The notes beneath the pieces were generated by a model, which worked only from the letters and a program-made list of their open reading frames with translations, had not been told where the DNA came from and did not search any database. A stretch of 64,000 nucleotides of DNA from Leifsonia sp. PS1209 (GTDB lineage: Bacteria; Actinomycetota; Actinomycetes; Actinomycetales; Microbacteriaceae), in the NCBI RefSeq assembly GCF_012317045.1, contig NZ_CP051154.1:3534001-3598000 (forward strand), given 5' to 3'. Positions 17,203 to 25,866 of the stretch are shown here, in pieces. Position numbers and translations under genes: made by a program. How positions within the stretch are numbered: the first letter of the stretch is position 1; every line of letters begins with the position of its first letter.

Positions 17203-17231
17203 CGGGAACCGTTTCGCCGATGCGGACATTA
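17203..17231 (+). promoter_or_regulatory. Putative ECF promoter, copy 1 (upstream of lipoprotein)
   Basis: A 29-bp block identical to 17764-17792. It contains GGGAACCGTTTCGCC followed by GATGCGGACATTA. GGAAC is the classic -35 core of ECF sigma promoters and CGGACATT would be the -10 region. The identical block in front of the ECF sigma gene argues that this sigma factor reads both promoters. Confidence 0.75.
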
Positions 17232-17290
17232 CCGTTGTGCATCCAGAACCGGATGCTCCGTTTGCAGCAGTCGACTATCGGGGGTACATC

Positions 17291-17746
17291 GTGAAGACAC
17301 ACACATCCACGGCCAGGGCGGCGCTCGCCGCGTCCGCTGTCGTTCTCGCCGTCCTCGGCGCACTCTCGGGATGCGCGGGCTCGGCCCCAGCCGCATTCCA
17401 CGATCCGAGCGCGTCAGCGATCGGCGCCAGCACCAGCACCAGCACCACGCCCACACCAACCCCCGCCGCCCCCTCACCAGACGACCCCATCGACGCCCTC
17501 ACCGCGTGGCACGCGTGCGCCGTGCTCGGCCTGGAGAACTACGTGGCGCAGAACCCGGGGGCGGCGCTGCATCCGTACGATGTCTCCGTCCCGCCGACCA
17601 AGAATCCGGATGGCAGCTTCCAGGCGATCGCGTCCTTCTCCCTGCCACAGCCGGTCGAGGGTGCGAAGAGCATCGTCTACATCTGCACCATCGGCGGGAC
17701 CCTCGGCAATCCCACCCTCCTGAACGTGACGACCAAAGACGTTTAG
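17291..17746 (+). CDS. Secreted lipoprotein with duplicated sensor-like domain
   Basis: A 151-residue lipoprotein: positively charged start, hydrophobic run AALAASAVVLAVLGA and lipobox LSGC with lipidated Cys28. A Ser/Thr/Pro-rich linker (to about residue 62) leads to a roughly 90-residue domain beginning [18 protein letters not shown] and ending ICTIGGT-GNPTLLNVTTKDV. The same domain ends the membrane protein at 18387-18968. Two conserved cysteines (in WHAC and in YICT) could form a disulfide. GTG start at 17291 has a G-rich site upstream; an earlier in-frame GTG at 17237 lies 5 nt after the promoter block and could give a leaderless, 18-residue-longer form. Confidence 0.82.
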   Translation: MKTHTSTARAALAASAVVLAVLGALSGCAGSAPAAFHDPSASAIGASTSTSTTPTPTPAAPSPDDPIDALTAWHACAVLGLENYVAQNPGAALHPYDVSVPPTKNPDGSFQAIASFSLPQPVEGAKSIVYICTIGGTLGNPTLLNVTTKDV

Positions 17747-17763
17747 GCTGGCCGGTCGCGTGA

Positions 17764-17792
17764 CGGGAACCGTTTCGCCGATGCGGACATTA
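17764..17792 (+). promoter_or_regulatory. Putative autoregulated ECF promoter, copy 2 (upstream of sigma gene)
   Basis: Exact 29-bp repeat of 17203-17231, ending 7 nt before the GTG of the sigma factor. If the block covers -35 and -10, transcription would start at or within a few nt of the GTG, so the mRNA would be leaderless. No Shine-Dalgarno sequence is present. Confidence 0.78.
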
Positions 17793-17799
17793 TCTGAGT

Positions 17800-18390
17800 G
17801 TGACGACCGATGACACCGAGGAGCTGGGGGTGATCCCCACGACTCGACGCGACGACCCAGAGGCGTTCGGGGAGTTGTTCGACCTCCACCGCGATCGGGT
17901 GTTCCGGCACGCCCTCCGGCTGACGCGCTCGGTGCACGACGCCGAGGACGTGACGGGCATGGTGTTCCTCGAAGCCTGGCGCCGCCGCGACGCGATGCGG
18001 GAGGTGGACGGGTCGGTGATCGGCTGGCTGCTGGTCACCGCGAACAACGTCAGCAGGAACTTCGCCAGGTCGAGCCGCCGCTACGCGCACGTGCTCAGCA
18101 TCCTTCCTGCGCAGGGGACCACCCCCGATCACAGCGAGGCGGTGGATGACCGGCTCGACTCCGACGTGCAGCGGAACGCCCTCCGCGTCGCGCTCGCTCA
18201 GCTGCCGAAGCGCGACCTGGATGTGCTGTCGCTGTGCGTGATCGAAGAGCTCAGCACCGCTGAGGCCGCCGCCGTGCTCGGCGTGGCGCTCGGCACTGTG
18301 AAGTCCCGGCTGTCCAGGGCGAAAACGCGACTCGGCGGGCTGCTCGCCGAGACGGCCCCGCTGACCCAGACGGAAGGAGGCACCCGATGA
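17800..18390 (+). CDS. ECF (extracytoplasmic function) RNA polymerase sigma factor
   Basis: A 196-residue sigma-70 family protein. Region 2 spans about residues 20-95 (EAFGELFDLHRDRVFRHALRLTRSVHDAEDVTGMVFLEAWRRRD, with the DAED pattern) and region 4 about 125-180 (ALAQLPKRDLDVLSLCVIEELSTAEAAAVLGVALGTVKSRLSRAK), with no region 3, as in ECF factors. The GTG follows the promoter block by 7 nt. Its stop overlaps the start of the membrane protein (ATGA), which is therefore the probable anti-sigma factor. Target promoters likely resemble the two identical blocks. Confidence 0.93.
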   Translation: MTTDDTEELGVIPTTRRDDPEAFGELFDLHRDRVFRHALRLTRSVHDAEDVTGMVFLEAWRRRDAMREVDGSVIGWLLVTANNVSRNFARSSRRYAHVLSILPAQGTTPDHSEAVDDRLDSDVQRNALRVALAQLPKRDLDVLSLCVIEELSTAEAAAVLGVALGTVKSRLSRAKTRLGGLLAETAPLTQTEGGTR

Positions 18391-18968
18391 ACGACGACCA
18401 GCACCCCGACGACCCGCAGTTCGACGACCGTCGCAGCGCCGCCTGGCGAGACGCCATCGTGGAGTCCGCCCGCGCCGACCTGGCCAGGGGCGGGCGCGGC
18501 AGAAAACACGTGTGGACCGTCGTCGGCCTGGTGATCGCCGCGCTGGTCGTGTCCGGCAGCGGTGTCGCGTACGCGCTCAGCACCACGATCCTGTCCGACC
18601 GCTCTGCTCCAGCAACGTCGACCGCGACCGCGACACCGACCCCCGAGGAGAGGGACACCCCGACCGTCATCCCCGCACCGGTCACCCCGACCGTGTCCCC
18701 GGACGACCCCATCGACGCACTCGGCGCGTGGCAGGCGTGCGCCGACGTCGGCGTCGAGAACTATGCGGCTCAGAACCCCGGCGCCGAGATGCAGCCGTAC
18801 GACCCCGACCACCCGCCGACCAGGAACGACGATGGGACGTACCAGGCCATCGTCGCCTTCGTCCCTCCGCAGCCGTTGCCGGGGGTGGGGAGCATCATCG
18901 CCATCTGCACGGTCGGCGGAACCAGAGGCGACCCGACCGTCCTGGACTGGATACTGAAAGACATCTGA
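18387..18968 (+). CDS. Membrane protein, probable anti-sigma/sensor partner of the ECF factor
   Basis: A 193-residue single-pass protein. Residues 1-44 are cytoplasmic and charged ([22 protein letters not shown]), one membrane helix spans about 46-66, then a Thr/Pro-rich linker and a roughly 90-residue outer domain starting [18 protein letters not shown]. That domain is clearly homologous to the lipoprotein at 17291-17746, including the two cysteines and the closing [12 protein letters not shown]. The translational overlap with the sigma gene and the topology suggest sigma sequestration by the short inner segment; no zinc-binding anti-sigma motif is visible, so this is inferred. Confidence 0.82.
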   Translation: MNDDQHPDDPQFDDRRSAAWRDAIVESARADLARGGRGRKHVWTVVGLVIAALVVSGSGVAYALSTTILSDRSAPATSTATATPTPEERDTPTVIPAPVTPTVSPDDPIDALGAWQACADVGVENYAAQNPGAEMQPYDPDHPPTRNDDGTYQAIVAFVPPQPLPGVGSIIAICTVGGTRGDPTVLDWILKDI

Positions 18969-19001
18969 CCCCGTCCATCAACGAGGGGTATACAGGGAGG
19001 C

Positions 19002-20567
19002 ATGAGTTCCACACCACCGGATGCGATCGTCGTCGGCTCCGGACCCAACGGCCTCGCCGCCGCCGTGACGCTCGCCCGCGCCGGCCTCGCGGTGCGCGTG
19101 TACGAGCGCAACGCGACGGCGGGCGGCGGCACGCGAACGGAAGAGGTGACGCTTCCCGGGTTCCGGCACGACATCTGCTCCGCCGTGCATCCATTGGCTT
19201 TCGCGTCCGGGTTCTTCCAGCGGTTCGGGATCGAGCAGCGGGTGCCGTTCATCGTGCCGACCGCGTCGTACGCGCATCCCCTGGACGGCGGGAGAGCTGC
19301 CGTCGCCTACCGGGACTTCGAGCGAACAGTGGATGCGCTCGGCGTCGACGGACCCGCGTGGCGCCGGATGCTCGGGCCGCTCGTGCGGAACGCGGACGCC
19401 GTCGCCCAGTTCACCGGCTCCCAGCTGTTCCAGGTGCCCCGCCACCCACTCGTGGCCGCCCGGCTGGGCGCGACGATGCTGGCGCAGGGCGGGCCGTGGT
19501 GGGATGCGTTCTTCCGCACCGAGGCGCCGGGCGCGTTGCTCACCGGGGTGTTCGCGCACTCCACCCTCCCGTTGCCGAGTCTCGCGGGTGCGGCCGCCGG
19601 GCTGACGCTCGCGACGTACGCGCACGCCCGCGGCTGGCCCATCCCCGTGGGAGGGAGCCAGTCGATCGCGGATGCGATGGTCGCCGACATCCTCGCGCAC
19701 GGCGGGGAGGTGGTCACCGGCACGGAGGTCTCCAGCCTGGCCGAGCTGCCCGATGCCCGCGTGGTGCTGTTCGACACCGGCGCGGAGGCCGCCGCCCGCC
19801 TGGGCGAGGACCGGCTGCCCCCGTCGTATCTGCGCCGCATCGCCGCGTTCCGTAACGGCAACGGCGTCTCGAAGGTCGACTTCGCGCTGTCCGGCCCCGT
19901 TCCGTGGGCGAACGCGGAGCTCACTGAGTCCGCCACCGTGCACCTCGGCGGGACGCGCGCCGCCGTCGCCCGCTCGGAGCGCGAGGTCGCCGCCGGTCGG
20001 CACAGCGACGACCCGTACGTGCTGGTGTCGCAGCCGTCGCTGTTCGACAGCACCCGCGCCCCAGCGGGCAAGCACGTCCTGTGGGCGTACACCCACGTGC
20101 CGGCCGGGTCGTCCGTCGACCAGACCGAGGCGATCACGCGCCAGATCGAACGGTTCGCGCCCGGCTTCCGGGATCTGATCCTCGGCAGCGCGCACAAGAC
20201 CGCCGTAGAGATGGCCGCGTACAACCCCAACTACGTCGGCGGGGACATCTCGGCGGGAGCACCCAGCCTGCGGCAGCTGATCGCCCGGCCGGTGGCCTCC
20301 CCCGACCCGTGGCGGATGCCCGGCCGCGGACTCTACCTCGCCTCCGCCGCCGCGGCCCCCGGACCCGGCGTGCACGGGCTGGTCGGGTACTACGCCGCCC
20401 GCAGCGCGCTGCGACACGAGTTCGGGATGCGCACCATGCCGTCGCTCGCGCCCGACGAACTGAACCGGGATGCGCTGCACGGGTCGACGCGTCCTCGCCT
20501 CGACCCGACCGGCCCGATCGACCCCGCCGAAGCGTCGCTCCGGCCCGACGGACTCCCGGAGCAGTGA
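19002..20567 (+). CDS. Phytoene-dehydrogenase-like FAD-dependent oxidoreductase
   Basis: A 521-residue flavoprotein. The dinucleotide-binding motif [19 protein letters not shown] is at residues 10-28, followed by [15 protein letters not shown], the usual second FAD contact of the carotenoid desaturase/NAD(P)-dependent amine-oxidase-like family. The C-terminal part has the FAD-closing motif [26 protein letters not shown]. Substrate unknown; no other carotenoid genes lie nearby. It is followed after one base by an SRPBCC protein, so the two may act on the same lipophilic substrate. Confidence 0.9.
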   Translation: MSSTPPDAIVVGSGPNGLAAAVTLARAGLAVRVYERNATAGGGTRTEEVTLPGFRHDICSAVHPLAFASGFFQRFGIEQRVPFIVPTASYAHPLDGGRAAVAYRDFERTVDALGVDGPAWRRMLGPLVRNADAVAQFTGSQLFQVPRHPLVAARLGATMLAQGGPWWDAFFRTEAPGALLTGVFAHSTLPLPSLAGAAAGLTLATYAHARGWPIPVGGSQSIADAMVADILAHGGEVVTGTEVSSLAELPDARVVLFDTGAEAAARLGEDRLPPSYLRRIAAFRNGNGVSKVDFALSGPVPWANAELTESATVHLGGTRAAVARSEREVAAGRHSDDPYVLVSQPSLFDSTRAPAGKHVLWAYTHVPAGSSVDQTEAITRQIERFAPGFRDLILGSAHKTAVEMAAYNPNYVGGDISAGAPSLRQLIARPVASPDPWRMPGRGLYLASAAAAPGPGVHGLVGYYAARSALRHEFGMRTMPSLAPDELNRDALHGSTRPRLDPTGPIDPAEASLRPDGLPEQ

Positions 20568-20568
20568 C

Positions 20569-21009
20569 ATGTCTGTGACCGTGCGCGCACTCGATTGCAC
20601 CCCCGAGCAGGTCTTCGCCGTGCTCGAAGACCCGTGGGTCTATCCGACCTGGGTGGTCGGGGCGTCCAGGCTGCGCGCCGCCGACCCGACGTACCCGCGC
20701 CAGGGCGCCCGCCTGCACCACTCGATCGGCGTCTGGCCGTTCGTGCTCGACGACGAGACGGTGGTGGACACCTGGGACGCGCCGCGCCGCATGGTGCTGG
20801 AGGCCAAGACCCGGCCGTTCGGCCGGGAGCGCGTGATCATCGACGTGAAGCCGCGCGGCGCGGGCTGCGTCGTGCGCATGGAGGAGTACCCGATCGGCGG
20901 TCCTGCCCGGTTCATCCCGCGCCCGATCGCCGACCTCATCCTGCACATCCGGAACGTCGAGACGCTCCGCCGCCTCGAATACGTCGCCAAGGGCCGCGCC
21001 GCCGAATAG
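20569..21009 (+). CDS. SRPBCC (START-like) family protein
   Basis: A 146-residue protein with the helix-grip fold of polyketide cyclase/START proteins: VRALDCTPEQVFAVLEDPWVYPTWV at the N-terminus, a central beta-sheet (VLEAKTRPFGRERVIIDVKPRGAGCVVRM split over strands) and a long C-terminal helix with RNVETLRRLEYVA. Such proteins bind hydrophobic ligands in a cavity. The ATG is 1 nt after the stop of the oxidoreductase, so the pair is an operon. Converges on the esterase gene with a 5-nt gap. Confidence 0.88.
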   Translation: MSVTVRALDCTPEQVFAVLEDPWVYPTWVVGASRLRAADPTYPRQGARLHHSIGVWPFVLDDETVVDTWDAPRRMVLEAKTRPFGRERVIIDVKPRGAGCVVRMEEYPIGGPARFIPRPIADLILHIRNVETLRRLEYVAKGRAAE

Positions 21010-21014
21010 TCGAC

Positions 21015-21797
21015 TCAGCGGAGGAAGAGCGGGCGGAGGGCGTCGAGGAGGGCGGGGCGCCAGACGGTGAAGTCGTGGGCGCCGGGGTACGTGCGGGCGT
21101 GGACGGTTATGGCGGGGGTCGCGCGGGCGCGGCGCGCGATGGCGGCGGTCTGAGGGCCGATGGCCAGCGCATCCGGAGCACCGGGATGCGGCTGCTCGGC
21201 GTCGCCCGCAGCGAGCACTAGGTCGAGTGGCGGGCCCTGGAACGCGTCGAGCATGGCGCGCTGTCCGAGGGCGCGGTAGCGGTCCGCGTCGTAGAGCGCG
21301 TCTCCCACCCCGAACGCGCCGTGCTCGCGCGCCGACGACCCGGCCGGCGGCTCCGGATCGTACGCGGCGGGGCTGAGCGCGACCGCACGCCCGAACAGCT
21401 CCGGATGCGCGAGGCCGAACCGCAGGGCGCCGAACCCGCCCATCGAGTACCCGGCCACCACACGGGATGCGCGCCCCGCCACCGCGAGCCCGTCCGGCAG
21501 CTGCGCCTCGGCGTGCGCGACCAGGTCGCGGGTGAACGCGGTCTCGACCGGTCTGCCGTCTCGGTGGGCGGAGTTGACGTAGTATCCGCCGCGGTCGCTC
21601 CACGGCGCATCCGGGAGCACCGCGATCAGCGGGAGGGCGCGCAGGTCGTCGATGACGGGAGCCCACGACTCCGCGCTGTCGCCGCGGCCGTGCAGCAGGT
21701 AGACGATCGGCACTGGGCCGTCCGCGCGCTCCGGTATGAGCAGCGTGTACTCCAGCCGCCCGATCGCGGGGCTGACGAACGAGCGCTGTTCCAGCAT
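21015..21797 (-). CDS. Putative esterase, alpha/beta-hydrolase (esterase D type)
   Basis: A 260-residue hydrolase. The oxyanion strand IVYLLHGRGD is at about residues 32-41, the nucleophile elbow is VAGYSMGGFGALR near residue 118, an Asp lies in the LAAGDAEQ region and His in YPGAHDFTVWRPAL near 246 completes the triad. This matches the esterase D/S-formylglutathione hydrolase and mycolyltransferase-like group. No signal peptide. The ATG is taken at MLEQRSFVSPAIG. Substrate unknown. Confidence 0.88.
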   Translation of the reverse strand: MLEQRSFVSPAIGRLEYTLLIPERADGPVPIVYLLHGRGDSAESWAPVIDDLRALPLIAVLPDAPWSDRGGYYVNSAHRDGRPVETAFTRDLVAHAEAQLPDGLAVAGRASRVVAGYSMGGFGALRFGLAHPELFGRAVALSPAAYDPEPPAGSSAREHGAFGVGDALYDADRYRALGQRAMLDAFQGPPLDLVLAAGDAEQPHPGAPDALAIGPQTAAIARRARATPAITVHARTYPGAHDFTVWRPALLDALRPLFLR

Positions 21798-21826
21798 CCG
21801 GGATCCTGTGTCTCCGCGGCTCTGCC

Positions 21827-22639
21827 TCAGCGGCCGGGCTGCGCGGCGAGGATGCCGCGGGCGCGGCCGAGCATGGCCGGATCGACCATCTCTCCGGAGT
21901 CCAGCGTCGCCACCCCTCCGCGGTCCACCGCGGCGAGCACGGCGCGCGCCCACGCCAGGTCGGCCTCGCTCGGCGCGAACACGGCAGCGATCACGGCCAG
22001 CTGGCTGGGGTGCACGGCCGTGCGGCCGAACCAGCCGAGTCGCGCCCCGCGCTCGGTGTCGGCGCGGAGGCCGTCGAGATCCCGGATGTCCGGGTACGCG
22101 GACAGCATCGGCGCCGGCAGCCCGGCCGCGCGGGCGGCGAACAGCAGGCGCGTCCGCGCGTAGTCGATCACGGTGGCGTCCCTGCTGCCGACGTCGCTCG
22201 CGAGGTCCGACTCCCCGAGGGCGAGCGACACGACCCGGGGATGCGCGGCGATGGCCCCGGCGTTCTCGACCCCGAGCGCGGACTCCACCAGGGCGGCGAC
22301 GGGCAGGTCTCCCGCGACGGCGACCACCCTGTCGATGTCCGCGGCGCTCTCCACCTTCGGCACCCGCAGCTCGACGGCGACGCCGAGGTCGCGCAGCGCG
22401 GCGAGCTCGTGGTCTGCTCCGGCGTTCACCCGCACCTGGACGAGCGGACCACCGGATGCGCGCCCGCGCAGCCACGCCGTGACAGCATCCAGCGCCACCG
22501 GCTTCGCCTCCGGTGCGACCGCGTCCTCCAGGTCGAGGATGACGAGGTCCGCTCCCGTGGCGACCGCCTTGTCGAAGCGGTCCGGCCGGTCGCCCGGCAC
22601 GTACAGGCCGGTGACGATCCGTCGCTCGTCCGTCGTCAT
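21827..22639 (-). CDS. HpcH/HpaI (CitE-like) aldolase/lyase
   Basis: A 270-residue TIM-barrel lyase of the citrate lyase beta-like family. It opens with GLYVPGDRPDRFDKAVATG and ILDLEDAV, has the arginine in VRVNAG, the catalytic glutamate in VESALGVENA and the metal-site region LGESDLASDVG, and ends with WFGRTAVHPSQLAVI. Relatives cleave malyl-, citramalyl- or hydroxyacyl-CoA to acetyl-CoA or propionyl-CoA and an oxoacid. It is coupled by ATGA to a CaiB-type CoA-transferase, which would supply the CoA ester. Last gene of the LacI operon that begins at 33840. Confidence 0.88.
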   Translation of the reverse strand: MTTDERRIVTGLYVPGDRPDRFDKAVATGADLVILDLEDAVAPEAKPVALDAVTAWLRGRASGGPLVQVRVNAGADHELAALRDLGVAVELRVPKVESAADIDRVVAVAGDLPVAALVESALGVENAGAIAAHPRVVSLALGESDLASDVGSRDATVIDYARTRLLFAARAAGLPAPMLSAYPDIRDLDGLRADTERGARLGWFGRTAVHPSQLAVIAAVFAPSEADLAWARAVLAAVDRGGVATLDSGEMVDPAMLGRARGILAAQPGR

Positions 22640-23829
22640 CGCACGACCCCCTTCTCCCTCAGTGCGTCCAGCTGTTCCCTGGTCACGCCGATCTCCGCGA
22701 GCACGTCGTCGGTGTCCCGGCCGTGCTGCCGTCCCGCCCAGCGGATCGCGCCCGGCGTCCCGGAGAGCCGGAACAGCACGTTCTGCATCTTCACCGGCCC
22801 GAGTTCGTCGTCGTCGACCGTCTGCACGGTGCCGATCGCCTGGTATTGCGGGTCGGAGAGGATGCCGCGCACGTCGTAGACCTGCGCGATGGCGGCCTGC
22901 GCCTCCTCGAACTCGCGGACGACCTCCTCGGTGGGGCGGGCCGCGATCCAGGCGGCGACCGCCGCATCCAGTTCGTCGGCGTGCTCCGCCCGGCTGTGCC
23001 CGGTCGCGAACCACGGTTCGTCGATCACGTCCGGCCGCCCGACCAGCCGCATCACGCGCTCCGCGATGGACTGCGAGCTGGTGGACACCGCCACCCAGTC
23101 GCCGTCCGCCGTGCGGTAGACGTTGCGGGGCGCGTTGTTGACCGAGCGGTTTCCGGTGCGCGGCTGCACGGCGCCGAGCTGGTCGTACGCGGTGATCTGC
23201 CCGCCGAGCAGCATCAGGATCGGCTCGATGATGGCGAGGTCGATCACCTGCCCGTGCCCGTCGCGCTCCGCAGCGCGCAGCGCGACCATCACGGCGTACG
23301 CGGTGGACAGCGCGGCGATGCCGTCTGCCAGCCCGAACGGCGGGAGCGTCGGAGGGCCGTCCGGCTCGCCGGTGAGCGCCGCGAAGCCGCTCATCGCCTC
23401 CGCCAGGCTGCCGAACCCCGGCCGCCCGGAGTACGGGCCGAACTGGCCGAACGCGGTGACCCGCGCGATCACGAGCCGCGGGTTGGCCGCGTGCAGCGCA
23501 TCCGGGCCGATGCCCCAGCGTTCGAGGGTCCCCGGCCGGAAGTTCTCGATCAGCACGTCGGCGTCCGCGGCGAGCGCGAGCAGCAGCTTCGCGCCCTCCG
23601 GCGATCCGAGATCGATCGTGACCGTGCGCTTGTTGCGCCCGAGCGTCTTCCACCAGAGGTTCACGCCGTCCTTCGCCGGGCCGTGCCCGCGGGCGGCATC
23701 CGGCCGGGTGGGATGCTCGACCTTGATCACGTCGGCGCCGTAGTCGCCGAGGAAGGTCGCGGCGAGCGGCCCGGCGAACAGGGTCGACACATCCAGGACG
23801 CGGAGGCCGTCGAGGGCGGGCGCGGTCAT
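22636..23829 (-). CDS. CaiB/BaiF family (type III) CoA-transferase
   Basis: A 397-residue CoA-transferase. Features: GLRVLDVSTLFAGPLAATFLGDYGADVIKVEHP at the N-terminus, WWKTLGRNKRTVTIDLGSPEGAKL, and GQVIDLAIIEPIL, where the Asp is the family's catalytic nucleophile that carries the acyl-enzyme anhydride. It moves CoA from one carboxylic acid to another. Start chosen at MTAPALDGL because it overlaps the previous stop by four bases. With the CitE-like lyase it forms a plausible two-step module: activate a hydroxy-acid to its CoA ester, then cleave it. Confidence 0.92.
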   Translation of the reverse strand: MTAPALDGLRVLDVSTLFAGPLAATFLGDYGADVIKVEHPTRPDAARGHGPAKDGVNLWWKTLGRNKRTVTIDLGSPEGAKLLLALAADADVLIENFRPGTLERWGIGPDALHAANPRLVIARVTAFGQFGPYSGRPGFGSLAEAMSGFAALTGEPDGPPTLPPFGLADGIAALSTAYAVMVALRAAERDGHGQVIDLAIIEPILMLLGGQITAYDQLGAVQPRTGNRSVNNAPRNVYRTADGDWVAVSTSSQSIAERVMRLVGRPDVIDEPWFATGHSRAEHADELDAAVAAWIAARPTEEVVREFEEAQAAIAQVYDVRGILSDPQYQAIGTVQTVDDDELGPVKMQNVLFRLSGTPGAIRWAGRQHGRDTDDVLAEIGVTREQLDALREKGVVR

Positions 23830-25799
23830 CGGTCGCCCTCCAGGTCCCCCGCTACGTCCCACGCCAGCCGGAAGCCGATGCTGCTGGAGCGCTCGACGCC
23901 GAGGCCGGGAAGCAGGAACTTGAGGCTGAACGTCGCGTCACGTCGTCCGCCGTCGGTGTACCAGTCCGAGCCGGTCGTGACGTGGTCGCTGCCGCCCTTC
24001 AGCATCACGAACCGGGTGATGCCGTCGGTGTGCTCGCTCTCCGTCCAGTTCCACACGGCCGGTTCGGCCCTGCCGAATCCGGGCTGCTCGGCCGCGAGCT
24101 GCCACTCGAACTCGTCGGGGAGCCTGGCGCCCGCCCAGGCCGCGTATGCGCGGGCGTCCGCCAGCGAGACGCCGGTCACCGGTGCAGCGCCGGAGGCGGC
24201 GCCGACCAGAAACCGATCGGCGACCAGCGGCCGGTATCCCGTCTCCGACACGAACGCGCCGAACTCGGCCGCCGTGACCTCGCGGGCCGCGACGGCGACG
24301 CGTCCGCGGATCGTGACGGTCAGCGTCTCGCTCCGGTCGTCGTGCAGCCGGGGAGGCAGCGGCTTCCACTCCTCCACATACGGCGCCCCCTGGTAGAAGC
24401 CCGTCTCGCGGCGGCGGAAGGTCACGGTCAGCTCGCGCGTCCCCTGCTCGACGACGACCGCATCCACCGGGATGCGCGTGGCAGGCGCGAGCGCGGGAAC
24501 CGTGCGCACCGCCTCGCGCGCCGGGAACCGCGCGGCGTCTGCTTCGTTGTCCGCGGCAGTGTCCGCGACGGCAGCCAGCAGCAGCGAGTCCGGATGCGCG
24601 CCCCCGGCAGCGACCTCGATCACCCCGGTCACACCCCGCGCGGGCACCCGCACCGTCGTCACGTCGGCCACGCCCGCGGTCACGTCGTGCCTGCGCGCAC
24701 CCGCAGCCACGGGCTCGGCGAGGGGATCGCCCGTCCAGTCGGTGTCCCCGCGGTTCACGACCGTCCAGAGCGTCACGCCGTCCGCAGCGAACCGGGACAC
24801 GTAGACCCCGGCCGCCAGCGCGGCCTCCGTCGCACCGAGCAGCGGCGACCACTCGCCGTCCACCAGCACGTCGCCGTACGCCCGCTGCACCCGGAGCATC
24901 CTCCGCAGAGTGGCCTTGTCGCGCTCGCTCCAGCCGACCCACACCCCGAAGACCGCGTCCCACACCAGCAGACCGGTGCCGTTCATCCACGCAGACTGGA
25001 GCTCGTCGCTGTGGTCGCGGTTCCAGCGGCGGGTCGAGTGCATCATGTGCCTGCGCTCGAACCAGTGCGCCCGCATCACGCCGGGCGCCGTCGAGTCGGA
25101 GAACCACTGCGCCCAGCTCAGCTGGTGGTCCTGGATGCGCTGGTTCGGCACCCGGGATTCGCCCTCCAGCACCTGCGGGGGCGTGGCCTGCAGCAGGGCG
25201 TCGATGAGGCGGGCGTCTCCCTCTTTCATCGTGTCGAGGAAGACGCCGTCGACACCGAGCTCCCCGACGATCGCCGCCAGCTCCTCCGGGTCGGCGTGCT
25301 GGGCGCGGCGCGTGCCGGTGTCCCAGGGGTTGTAGTCGATGAACACGCGGACGCCGCGGTCGTGGAAGGCCGCCACCACCGCATCCAGCCCAGGCACGTC
25401 CCGGTAGAAGTCGAACTGGTTGCGGTCGTCGATGCCGATGACCGGGTACGCGTGCCAGAGCACGACGCCGTCGAAGCCGCCGTGGTCCGCTGTCGCCGCG
25501 AGGAAGGCGTCGACCGTGAACTGCTGGCGTTCGTGGTCGAACAGCCGTTCGTCCCAGAGCCAGATCTGCGCGACGCTGTACGCGCGGCGGGCCCAGCCTG
25601 TCTCCGCGCGCTCGTACACGGCGCCGTCGTAGTCGAGACGGGACCGGGCCTCGTCGCGCCAGGCGGCCAGGTCGGAGCGCCAGGCCGGCCAGTCCGCCGG
25701 ATCGTCGGGGGCCGCGAATACCTTGGCGATGTCGCCCACCGCCGGGTCGATGGCGCCGCCGCGCGGCAGCACGGTCGGCCGGTCGATCGCGCGCGGCAC
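23826..25799 (-). CDS. Glycoside-hydrolase-like domain fused to FGE/SUMF1-like domain
   Basis: A roughly 657-residue protein. The first 330 residues look like a TIM-barrel glycosidase: FDGVVLWHAYPVIGIDDRNQF, VRVFIDYNPWDTGTRR and DGVFLDTMKEGD, then an aromatic-rich segment. A beta-sandwich follows, and the last 150 residues match the formylglycine-generating-enzyme/SUMF1 fold: REVTAAEFGAFVSETGY, VSLADARAYAAWAGARLP and SSSIGFRLAW. No cysteine is seen, so the copper-binding pair of true FGE is absent. Coding-like sequence continues upstream to about 25870 without ATG, GTG or TTG in frame; GTG at 25799 is the first usable start and the true start is uncertain. Confidence 0.75.
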   Translation of the reverse strand: MPRAIDRPTVLPRGGAIDPAVGDIAKVFAAPDDPADWPAWRSDLAAWRDEARSRLDYDGAVYERAETGWARRAYSVAQIWLWDERLFDHERQQFTVDAFLAATADHGGFDGVVLWHAYPVIGIDDRNQFDFYRDVPGLDAVVAAFHDRGVRVFIDYNPWDTGTRRAQHADPEELAAIVGELGVDGVFLDTMKEGDARLIDALLQATPPQVLEGESRVPNQRIQDHQLSWAQWFSDSTAPGVMRAHWFERRHMMHSTRRWNRDHSDELQSAWMNGTGLLVWDAVFGVWVGWSERDKATLRRMLRVQRAYGDVLVDGEWSPLLGATEAALAAGVYVSRFAADGVTLWTVVNRGDTDWTGDPLAEPVAAGARRHDVTAGVADVTTVRVPARGVTGVIEVAAGGAHPDSLLLAAVADTAADNEADAARFPAREAVRTVPALAPATRIPVDAVVVEQGTRELTVTFRRRETGFYQGAPYVEEWKPLPPRLHDDRSETLTVTIRGRVAVAAREVTAAEFGAFVSETGYRPLVADRFLVGAASGAAPVTGVSLADARAYAAWAGARLPDEFEWQLAAEQPGFGRAEPAVWNWTESEHTDGITRFVMLKGGSDHVTTGSDWYTDGGRRDATFSLKFLLPGLGVERSSSIGFRLAWDVAGDLEGDR

Positions 25800-25866
25800 C
25801 AGCGGATCGAAATCGTTGGTGTTCTCCTCGTCCGGGTCGAACGCGGCGACGGGAACGGGAGCCTGG

